NCBI GenBank assembly: GCA_027316975.1
Contig: DAHVFL010000232.1
Span: 1 to 7,185 of the forward strand
Length of the DNA stretch: 7,185 nucleotides
Direction: 5' to 3'
From: Chloroflexota bacterium
Lineage (GTDB): Bacteria; Chloroflexota; Ktedonobacteria; Ktedonobacterales; Ktedonobacteraceae
How positions within the stretch are numbered: the first letter of the stretch is position 1; each line of letters starts with the position of its first letter. The notes under the pieces are model-generated. The model searched no databases, was not told the DNA's origin, and saw only the letters and a list, made by a program, of their open reading frames with translations. Positions 1 to 5,548 of this stretch are shown here, one piece after another. Position numbers and translations under genes: made by a program.

Positions 1-34
1 GTACAATGGCATACTTTCGATTCAATCTGCGCAT
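1..34 (-). CDS. Start of an unidentified gene, cut by the left window edge
   Basis: Only eleven codons are visible, reading MRRLNRKYAIV, and the frame is open to the edge. The call rests on its signals. A GGAG ribosome binding site lies six bases before the ATG. About 60 bases upstream of the start is a near-ideal extended -10 promoter facing the same way. The basic N-terminus (three Arg/Lys in the first seven residues) turning hydrophobic at AIV could be the positive-inside start of a membrane protein, but eleven residues cannot establish this. It lies downstream of, and on the same strand as, the three-gene glycosyltransferase group, with its own promoter. It may therefore be separately expressed or additionally boosted. 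Function is unknown. Confidence 0.55.
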   Translation of the reverse strand, partial: MRRLNRKYAIV

Positions 35-40
35 ATCTTT

Positions 41-44
41 CTCC
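41..44 (-). promoter_or_regulatory. Ribosome binding site of the left-edge gene
   Basis: On the minus strand this reads GGAG, continuing as GGAGAAAG, and is followed by six bases to the ATG at 34-32. This is a textbook Shine-Dalgarno spacing. It is the main reason to believe that the few codons at the left edge are a real gene start. Confidence 0.6.
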
Positions 45-68
45 ATTTCGAAAGAACTACATATAGCC

Positions 69-78
69 GCAAGCTTGC
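69..78. promoter_or_regulatory. Perfect 10-bp palindrome just downstream of the left promoter (possible operator)
   Basis: GCAAGCTTGC is perfectly self-complementary over ten bases and stands out in an AT-rich stretch. From the -10 box at 92-97 the transcription start is expected near 85. The palindrome would then cover roughly +8 to +17, a usual place for a repressor to block initiation. Its flanks do not extend the symmetry. It could be coincidence, and no regulator gene is present in the window. Confidence 0.3.
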
Positions 79-91
79 TTTGTTTTATACT

Positions 92-120
92 ATTATAACA
101 TTCAATTTACATATATGCAA
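92..120 (-). promoter_or_regulatory. Strong extended -10 housekeeping promoter
   Basis: On the minus strand a TTGCAT -35 box (120-115) and a perfect TATAAT -10 box (97-92) are separated by exactly 17 bases. TG is placed one base before the -10 (100-99), giving an extended -10. Transcription would start near 85, leaving a leader of about 50 bases before the ATG at 34. The -35 box matches the TTGACA consensus only in its TTG, which is common where an extended -10 compensates. This is the best promoter in the window. Confidence 0.75.
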
Positions 121-125
121 TACTT

Positions 126-142
126 CATAATAGTTAATTATG
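126..142. promoter_or_regulatory. AT-rich inverted repeat directly upstream of the left -35 box
   Basis: CATAAT and ATTATG form perfect 6-bp arms around a 5-base centre (AGTTA on the plus strand). The site ends six bases upstream of the -35 box. It would be centred about 49 bases upstream of the predicted transcription start, where class II-like activators often bind. It could instead be an ordinary AT-rich coincidence or an UP-like element. The regulator is unknown. Confidence 0.3.
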
Positions 143-222
143 TTCCAAATTGTTTCATTTTTTGTGTCATCACCTGTAAGCGCACCCTTCCATTTTCATC
201 AATCTCCTGTAACTGGCAGCTA

Positions 223-1425
223 TCAACCACTAAAAGCGATCTCAGCTGGTGCCGAATTGGCCCTGCTTTCAAGCATTCCTTTGATCAGCCTGTTGACTGT
301 AATACCCCAGGCATCCCAGTTAAGTCGTTCCTCAAAAGCGGCTCTACTCGATTTGATCAGGTCGGCGTATCGCTGATCATCCCGGTAAATTTTGGCAATC
401 AGTTCAGCATATTCAGCGCCCCTGGCTTCTGGTGGCAGCATAAAACCATTTTCTCCATCGCGGACAGCTCCTGAAACACCGCCTGTATTGGTGGTAATCG
501 AGGGCAATCCGAAGGAACTGGCCTCACAGAACACCATCCCATATGCCTCGCTGCGTGTTGGTAAAAAAAGGAAGTCTGCTGTCTCAAACAATCTCTCCAT
601 CTCGCGGCGCTGGCTTTCAATTTTCTTATCGAGGAACGGTATTACCTTCATGCGTTGATGCGAAAAGGTAGACGGAGGAATGCATCCACAAATGATTAGT
701 TCCGCCTGAATTCCTATTTCTTCGAGCTTGAGCAGCGTTTCAAAGGCTATTTCACCGCCTTTCCTTAGCCAATCGACTCCTATAAATAATAGCGTACACC
801 GGTCTGACTTCTTTCTATTCCTGGCTACCTCTCCAGAAGGAGGATTCTCAATGTTTGCCCCATAGGGAACGGTATGTACTTTCTGCCCATCTATATGATA
901 GTTTTCACGCCCTGACTGCGCGGCCCATTCAGATGGGTAAAGAGCTAAACTGGCTCTCTGGAGTCCCATTCCTTCAAGAGTGTTGGCCTCAAACAACGAT
1001 CTTTTCAGCAGGTTCGAGAATTGAGTATAATAGTTCAGTAAAGAAGCAATATTGGCATCCTCTGTTAATACAATCGGAATATCTGTCTCTAAAAAAGCTA
1101 CCTCGGTGGCGCAGGAGGGGCCAAAGATGATATCAAACGATTGTCCAGCTAGCTTGCGCGATAGGATTTTTGCATACTTCCTGGCACTATAGAAGCTGTG
1201 GTAATACATAAACCCTTTCTTGAAGAGGGTCTGGGTGCTTTTGTTAACAATCTTGCCAATCAATAGCTCCCTGATATTGATTGGGTCTACATACGTGACC
1301 TCTCCACAATATTTTTCCAGTACCTGAGCCATATAACTATTCGTAATGCGCCATGAAGAGCGTTTATCTTGTAAGGTAAGAGCAGTCAGGAACGCAATTT
1401 TTAAGCGCTTATTTTCGTAAGTCAT
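223..1425 (-). CDS. GT4-family glycosyltransferase
   Basis: This is predicted to transfer a sugar from a nucleotide-sugar donor to a glycan or lipid-linked acceptor at the cytoplasmic face of the membrane. At 400 residues it has normal GT-B length. The N-terminal acceptor half (about 1-200) holds a Ser-Trp motif near 24-25 and the segment PSEWAAQSG at 164-172. The C-terminal donor half opens with GVDWLRKGG (216-224), a typical first motif, and carries the EX7E signature with E293 and E301. After that comes GLPSITTNTGGVSG (306-319). The frame stays open 66 codons upstream, into the coding region of the preceding gene. I chose the ATG at 1425 because the alpha/beta start LKIAFLTALT follows it and GAGAAAGA lies eight bases before it. 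GC is about 43% in sampled lines against about 60% in the upstream neighbour, suggesting separate origins. Donor, acceptor and linkage cannot be read from sequence. Confidence 0.93.
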   Translation of the reverse strand: MTYENKRLKIAFLTALTLQDKRSSWRITNSYMAQVLEKYCGEVTYVDPINIRELLIGKIVNKSTQTLFKKGFMYYHSFYSARKYAKILSRKLAGQSFDIIFGPSCATEVAFLETDIPIVLTEDANIASLLNYYTQFSNLLKRSLFEANTLEGMGLQRASLALYPSEWAAQSGRENYHIDGQKVHTVPYGANIENPPSGEVARNRKKSDRCTLLFIGVDWLRKGGEIAFETLLKLEEIGIQAELIICGCIPPSTFSHQRMKVIPFLDKKIESQRREMERLFETADFLFLPTRSEAYGMVFCEASSFGLPSITTNTGGVSGAVRDGENGFMLPPEARGAEYAELIAKIYRDDQRYADLIKSSRAAFEERLNWDAWGITVNRLIKGMLESRANSAPAEIAFSG

Positions 1426-1433
1426 ATCGCTGT

Positions 1434-1441
1434 TCTTTCTC
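1434..1441 (-). promoter_or_regulatory. Ribosome binding site that fixes the start of the 223-1425 gene
   Basis: The minus strand reads GAGAAAGA, followed by eight bases to the ATG at 1425-1423. It lies in the 52-base gap after the previous gene's stop. It supports this internal ATG over the more upstream starts that would overlap the neighbour by up to 146 bases. The match is purine-rich but not a perfect AGGAGG. Confidence 0.5.
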
Positions 1442-1477
1442 AAAGTACCTGTATAACTATGCCGATAGTAAAATACG

Positions 1478-2680
1478 CTACACAGGCGTAAGCTGGTAAG
1501 CATTGTCCAAAGGTCTGAGGGCAACGTTCGCGTCATAAAGATCGAGAACAAGCTGGCGGGCGTTCGTTGAAAGTCTTTGCGCGAGGCGCCGGTCTTGAAG
1601 AACAGTTGCGCAGGCACGCGCAAAATCTGCGGGAGTATCTGCGACCAGCAGATGCACGCCGTCCTGTACTTCTAAACCCTCGCAACCAACCGTCGTTGAG
1701 ACCACCGGTAATCCCATCGCCATCGACTCCAGAATTTTTACTCGCACTCCCCCCCCTGATAAAACGGGAACAGCTAATACTGCCGCGTGCTTCCAGAAAG
1801 GTACAGCATCGGCAACATAATCATGCAGGTGAACGCCTGGTGACCGCTCAGCCAGTGTTTGCAACAGGCGTGGAGGGCGGGCGCCCACGATGTCGTAGCT
1901 AATACCCGGGCAAAGGGCACGCAGTTGCTCATAGCCGTTGCGCAGCCACCAGATCACACCTTCGCTGTTGGGGGGCCAGAACATCGTGCCGATCGTAAAC
2001 AGGTGATTGGGTTTCGGCTCGCGGCTTTCCCAAACAGGGGTAAAGCGTTCGACATCAACGGTAATTGGCACGACTTCGATCAACACCGAAGCGCCTGCCA
2101 CCTCGCGCAGCGCCTGCCGATCATGCTCGCTGACGGCTAGCACGACCTGGGCACGACGACAAGCCTGCCCTTCGAATTTGCGAATGAGGCGAACTTCGCG
2201 ACCCAGGAGCAAACGTGAGAGAGGATTGCTCGCCCCTTTATGCAGGCGTTGAACCACTTGCCAAACGGCGTTATGCTCGTCCAGGATTACGGTACCTTTC
2301 CAGGCGGGGGGAACAAAACGCATCATATTGAGCTGGTCAACATGCAGAATGTCAATCGACTCTTCTTGCAAGAGCTGCCGTACCGTCGCCTGCATAGCCG
2401 CGCGGTCATCGCGTCTCAGGATGAACGAATCGCCCGTGACAATGCTCTCAAGCAGAAAACGCGCATCGCTCACATGCGAGCGTTTGATAGGGACCGTCGC
2501 CACACGATGGCAGATGTCGCGCAGTTTTTCAGCATTCGCTACCTCCGCATCGCCACGCACGAAGGTACAGTAAATCACTTCATGGTGAGCAGCGAGATGC
2601 CGTAGCACTTGCAGGGTTTTCACTTTAGGACCCGCGTCAGCAGGATAAACAACGACTTGAGTGAGCATAAGTACACGCAT
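1478..2680 (-). CDS. GT4-family glycosyltransferase, Stp1-like
   Basis: This is a 400-residue GT-B glycosyltransferase predicted to act in surface polysaccharide assembly. The N-terminal half begins MRVLMLTQVV and continues into PADAGPKVKTLQVLRHLA (13-30), then HHEVIYCTF. That layout resembles the sugar transferases found in exosortase-associated polysaccharide systems. DEHN at 134-137 and VSEHD at 183-187 are usual in this subgroup. The donor half contains GTMFWPPNSEGVIWWL (231-246) and the hallmark SGGGVRVKILESMAMGLP (308-325), with K315 and E318 as likely nucleotide-sugar contacts. TTVGCEGLEV follows. Here the acidic signature is this GGG-KILE form, so a standard EX7E is not expected. The start follows the upstream gene's stop by six bases, so the two are almost certainly co-translated. 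GC is about 60% in sampled lines, the highest in the window. The sugar specificity is unknown. Confidence 0.93.
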   Translation of the reverse strand: MRVLMLTQVVVYPADAGPKVKTLQVLRHLAAHHEVIYCTFVRGDAEVANAEKLRDICHRVATVPIKRSHVSDARFLLESIVTGDSFILRRDDRAAMQATVRQLLQEESIDILHVDQLNMMRFVPPAWKGTVILDEHNAVWQVVQRLHKGASNPLSRLLLGREVRLIRKFEGQACRRAQVVLAVSEHDRQALREVAGASVLIEVVPITVDVERFTPVWESREPKPNHLFTIGTMFWPPNSEGVIWWLRNGYEQLRALCPGISYDIVGARPPRLLQTLAERSPGVHLHDYVADAVPFWKHAAVLAVPVLSGGGVRVKILESMAMGLPVVSTTVGCEGLEVQDGVHLLVADTPADFARACATVLQDRRLAQRLSTNARQLVLDLYDANVALRPLDNAYQLTPV

Positions 2681-2686
2681 TAAAAA

Positions 2687-3979
2687 CTACCTCTCAAATT
2701 CCGACCCTCTGGGATGGCGCTTGATAGTCAACAGATAGCTACATCCTTTTGCCAGCGTAATCCAGGGATGAATCAGATAAAAAAGGAAAAAGAGTTGCAG
2801 TGGTAGCCGTGAACGGTCCATATAACGCCGGGCAAGAGCGGATGGCACAGGGAAGAGAGCGCGAACGCTCGCTCTTAACAGGCCTGCTGAGCGATCAACC
2901 ATTACGCGTTGAGCAAGGATACGACGTGGATGAGCCTGTGGTGTGACGAGGGCGAAAGCCACATCGGACATGGCTGCGCGCTCTACTATCAGGCGACAGG
3001 CCAGTGGAGGGCGCAGTTGGGCAAAAACCTGCACAGGAATAGCAACAGCAAAGAGATCGCGGCACCATGATAAGCAGTAGTAGAGCGTTGTGGCTAAACG
3101 CTGGTGGCGCGCCATACGAACAAGCGCATCCCAATCAAGTTCTGAGCCAAACGTTCGCACTATCATGACAATGTCATAGAGCCAGATCAAGCGACTAAAT
3201 CCATGAAATCGATAATGCCAGCAGAGATACAACAAGTGATCCAGTGGATGCATTGTCAGGGTAGGCTCTCCGAGTATCATTAATGGCTGCGCCTTCTGCC
3301 AGAGCGACTCTATATCGAAAGTTGTGCCAAACTCGCTTTCATGAGGCGCGGTATGCAATTCGATAAGAGCCTCAAGCCAGGAATCAGAGCCTTTTAAGAT
3401 ATAGTTATAGCCAACCCGCTTACGGTCAATCATATTTGAGCGATACTCTTCATAGAAGGTATAACCTATCCCTCTCAATACATCATGCGCCTGTGGCAAA
3501 TCGCGCGGATGAATCAGGACATCAATATCATGATAGGTGCGCAGGTGTGCTTGAGGGTAGACGCTATATGCAAGGGCGGGCCCCTTGCACAGGAGAAGCG
3601 GGATATTAACCTCGTTAAATGCGCGCAAGATTCGTTGCAGCTCCGGCTCAAGAAACAGGTTTTGCAGCGTTTCCAGCCGGTACATGTCCTGAATGGTGGC
3701 TACCGTTCTTTCGCCGACCATATGCTCGAGTTCCTCAGCAGAAAAATATGTACACAGGACAGGGATCAGGCGAGTTAGCTCTTCATTCTTGCTCAGGTTG
3801 ACGCGATTCTTCAGAGCAAACGCACTGCTGATACCCAGTTTTAGCAGACGCTCTAAGGATTGCCTGTCGCTTTGTTTATGCCCATCCAGGCTTAAACCTT
3901 TCCCCGCCTTTTGCTTTTCATTGTTCAATAAAAAAATCCCTCTACCACTGTTATCTGATTGCGTAAGATTCTGTATCAT
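2687..3979 (-). CDS. Nucleotidyltransferase-fold protein (PF14907-like)
   Basis: This 430-residue protein has the pattern of the uncharacterised nucleotidyltransferase family, in the DNA polymerase beta-like superfamily. An N-terminal helical region (about 35-120) precedes LLLCKGPALAYSVYP (128-142). In this family the KG takes the role of the usual GS loop. R147 and HDIDVLI (150-156) follow, with D151 and D153 as the expected metal ligands. Later come IELHT (206-210), DHLLYLCWH (247-255) and a LIWLYDI segment (264-270), all typical of the family. Near the C-terminus, 392-410 is hydrophobic and may sit against the membrane. An AAGGA site nine bases before the ATG supports the start. It is first in a group with two glycosyltransferases, and the family often lies in polysaccharide clusters. 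The reaction and substrate are not established; transfer of a nucleotide or a related group to a sugar, lipid or protein partner is inference. Confidence 0.85.
   Translation of the reverse strand: MIQNLTQSDNSGRGIFLLNNEKQKAGKGLSLDGHKQSDRQSLERLLKLGISSAFALKNRVNLSKNEELTRLIPVLCTYFSAEELEHMVGERTVATIQDMYRLETLQNLFLEPELQRILRAFNEVNIPLLLCKGPALAYSVYPQAHLRTYHDIDVLIHPRDLPQAHDVLRGIGYTFYEEYRSNMIDRKRVGYNYILKGSDSWLEALIELHTAPHESEFGTTFDIESLWQKAQPLMILGEPTLTMHPLDHLLYLCWHYRFHGFSRLIWLYDIVMIVRTFGSELDWDALVRMARHQRLATTLYYCLSWCRDLFAVAIPVQVFAQLRPPLACRLIVERAAMSDVAFALVTPQAHPRRILAQRVMVDRSAGLLRASVRALFPVPSALARRYMDRSRLPLQLFFLFYLIHPWITLAKGCSYLLTIKRHPRGSEFER
2690..2695 (-). promoter_or_regulatory. Ribosome binding site embedded in the last two codons of the nucleotidyltransferase gene
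   Basis: The minus strand reads GAG AGG TAG. The final Glu and Arg codons of the upstream gene form a GAGAGG Shine-Dalgarno sequence, nine bases before the ATG at 2680. A ribosome terminating at 2687 would sit on this site, so translational coupling of the two proteins is likely. Confidence 0.6.
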
Positions 3980-4015
3980 CAGGCATTATCCTTACAGAGA
4001 GAGCCATGTTCAGCT

Positions 4016-4037
4016 ATTCTATTGGAGCAAGTGTACC
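4016..4037 (-). promoter_or_regulatory. Weak candidate -10 region for the leftward group
   Basis: On the minus strand TAGAAT (4021-4016) matches five of six bases of the -10 consensus. It lies 36 bases before the ATG of the nucleotidyltransferase gene. The best partner 16 bases upstream is near 4038-4043 and matches the -35 consensus in only three positions. A promoter is expected somewhere in this divergent region, but this particular site is not firm. Confidence 0.2.
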
Positions 4038-4125
4038 AGCGAACATACTCTAAAGTGGCAAAGCAACGGTTAAGACTTCGTTATGAAATACTGCTTTTCG
4101 TAATAGTTTCGCAACCCGTTCTCGC

Positions 4126-4154
4126 TTGCATATTTACCAGCTAGTAGTTACACT
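4126..4154 (+). promoter_or_regulatory. Candidate promoter for the rightward group
   Basis: TTGCAT (4126-4131) and TACACT (4149-4154) are exactly 17 bases apart, with three and four consensus matches respectively. Transcription would begin near 4161, giving a leader of about 57 bases before the ATG at 4218. The -35 box and the two bases after it (TTGCATAT) are identical to those of the strong left promoter. The -10 is weak, so expression may be modest or activator-dependent. Confidence 0.35.
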
Positions 4155-4207
4155 GGTGTCAAAGCTGAGTCGAACTGTCAGTTAATTTTGTATCATCGAC
4201 AATTTTT

Positions 4208-4212
4208 GAGGA
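4208..4212 (+). promoter_or_regulatory. Ribosome binding site that fixes the start of the 4218-5516 gene
   Basis: GAGGA lies five bases before the ATG at 4218. The reading frame also offers a TTG ten codons earlier (4188), but nothing resembling a ribosome binding site precedes it. The classic GT4 N-terminus MRILLVSNLFPP begins exactly at the ATG. Confidence 0.65.
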
Positions 4213-4217
4213 AACGT

Positions 4218-5516
4218 ATGCGTATTTTGTTAGTGAGTAATCTCTTTCCCCCTTATGTAGTAGGTGGGGCTGAGATCGTGGCCAGGGATTTTGCATTGGG
4301 GCTTGAAGGTCTGGGGCACGATATCACGGTTTTGACCAGTACTTATGGCATCACCAATAAACAGCGGGATGGACGCACCTGGCGCACCTTAGATTATACG
4401 CCATCCTCGCATTTTGACAGGCATCGCCCATTCTGGCGACAACTTCACCTGCTACGCGACTACTACAGGTACTTTCACTACCCCCCGAACGTCAAAGAAT
4501 TGCTCCAGGTGGTTGCCGAGGTTCAGCCGGATGTTCTTTATATCTGGGAAATAACCGGGCTTGGTGTCAACACAATTCTCTCGGCGCTGGGTCATACCAG
4601 GATACCTGTCATCTTTCACCTGGAAAGCTACTGGTGGCAGTACATCCGCTCGCCGGAGACCGGGCAAACGCGGCTGCATACGCGCTGGCTGAAAAAAATG
4701 TTGATTGGCCCGGTTCCCTCGCTGCCTTATACGTCATTGATCGCCGCCAGCGAGGCGGTCAAGCAGGAGTATATCGAGGCGGGATGCGATCCCAAACGCA
4801 TTGAGGTCGTCTACAACGGCATCGATTCTCGTTTTGTAGACCTACCGCGGGCAAGCCGTCCCGATGCCGAAGGAGGGCCTGAGCATGTCGGGTTGATCTA
4901 CGTGGGGCGATTATGTGACGAAAAGGGAGTGCTTATCCTCCTCAAAGCGCTGCATCTACTGGTTCAAGAACAGGACAGGCAGCGCATCCATCTCAACATA
5001 TTTGGCGACGGTGACCCGGCCTATATCAGTGAGTTACAGACTTTTATCGGCGAGAAGCAGTTGACCCCGTTCGTGACCTTTCATGGGAAGGTTCCTCAAA
5101 CCGTGCTGATTGAGAATTATGACCGATCAGATATTATGCTTACTCCATCACTCTGGAAAGAGCCTTTTGGCCTGGTTGTCGCGGAAGCAATGGCACGAGG
5201 CTTGCCAGTGATTGCCTCAAACATAGGAGGCCCGGCAGAAATTATCACTCACGAACGAGACGGCCTGTTGACCGAGCCAGGAGACGAGCAAGCGCTGGCT
5301 CTGGCTATTACACGGTTAGTCGAACATCCTGATGAGCGCATGCAGTTTTCGCAGACAGCACGCGCAGCCATTCAAGAACGCTTCCTGGCTGAAAAGAATA
5401 CGCAAAGGATAGAACAGCATCTGCTGCGTATTGTACAGGGTAATCCACTCGAGCATGAACCAGAAGCATTGGGTGAAGTGGAACAAGCAGTACAAAATGA
5501 GACAGGAGTAGCTTGA
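4218..5516 (+). CDS. GT4-family glycosyltransferase
   Basis: This is a 432-residue, textbook GT4 retaining glycosyltransferase with the GT-B fold. It is predicted to use a nucleotide-sugar donor at the inner membrane face. MRILLVSNLFPPYVVGGAE opens the protein with the glycine-rich loop at G16-G17. The linker between domains carries VVYNGID (197-203). The donor half starts IYVGRLCDEKG (227-237), where R231 and K236 are expected to bind the donor phosphates. FGDGDP (262-267) follows. The EX7E pair is E315 and E323 within KEPFGLVVAEAMARGLP, followed by ASNIGGPAEII. The C-terminal tail after about 410 is acidic and probably flexible. It leads the rightward group and is followed after 32 bases by the membrane-anchored glycoside hydrolase, so one transcript is likely. 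The sugar and acceptor are not determinable from sequence. Confidence 0.95.
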   Translation: MRILLVSNLFPPYVVGGAEIVARDFALGLEGLGHDITVLTSTYGITNKQRDGRTWRTLDYTPSSHFDRHRPFWRQLHLLRDYYRYFHYPPNVKELLQVVAEVQPDVLYIWEITGLGVNTILSALGHTRIPVIFHLESYWWQYIRSPETGQTRLHTRWLKKMLIGPVPSLPYTSLIAASEAVKQEYIEAGCDPKRIEVVYNGIDSRFVDLPRASRPDAEGGPEHVGLIYVGRLCDEKGVLILLKALHLLVQEQDRQRIHLNIFGDGDPAYISELQTFIGEKQLTPFVTFHGKVPQTVLIENYDRSDIMLTPSLWKEPFGLVVAEAMARGLPVIASNIGGPAEIITHERDGLLTEPGDEQALALAITRLVEHPDERMQFSQTARAAIQERFLAEKNTQRIEQHLLRIVQGNPLEHEPEALGEVEQAVQNETGVA

Positions 5517-5548
5517 TACCCTTATGCACCGGGTAGAAAGTAGTGTTC

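Noticed and set aside
170..199. Nine-codon mini-ORF on the minus strand (MKMEGCAYR) preceded by GGAG
   Set aside because: It follows the end of an operon and is not in the predicted leader of the left promoter. It shows no attenuator-like residue run or paired hairpins, so chance is the simpler explanation.
169..212. Direct repeat ATCACCTGTAA / ATCTCCTGTAA, 33 bases apart
   Set aside because: Only two 11-base copies with a mismatch, no third unit and no symmetry. Too little to call an operator or repeat array.
1426..1623. A 66-codon N-terminal extension of the 223-1425 glycosyltransferase, overlapping the preceding gene
   Set aside because: The extension lies mostly inside the coding region of the upstream glycosyltransferase, has no GT4-like sequence, and is made unnecessary by a well-placed ATG with a ribosome binding site at 1425.
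1859..2605. Several plus-strand reading frames of 80-120 codons opposite the GC-rich glycosyltransferase gene
   Set aside because: They are antisense shadows of a GC-rich coding sequence. Their translations lack domains, and the minus-strand gene explains the region fully.
3959..4144. 61-codon plus-strand reading frame across the divergent intergenic region
   Set aside because: It overlaps the start of the leftward gene, has no ribosome binding site or recognisable domain, and occupies the region needed for the promoters.
4188..4217. TTG start giving ten extra residues to the 4218-5516 glycosyltransferase
   Set aside because: No ribosome binding site precedes the TTG. GAGGA is correctly spaced for the ATG at 4218, where the conserved GT4 N-terminus begins.
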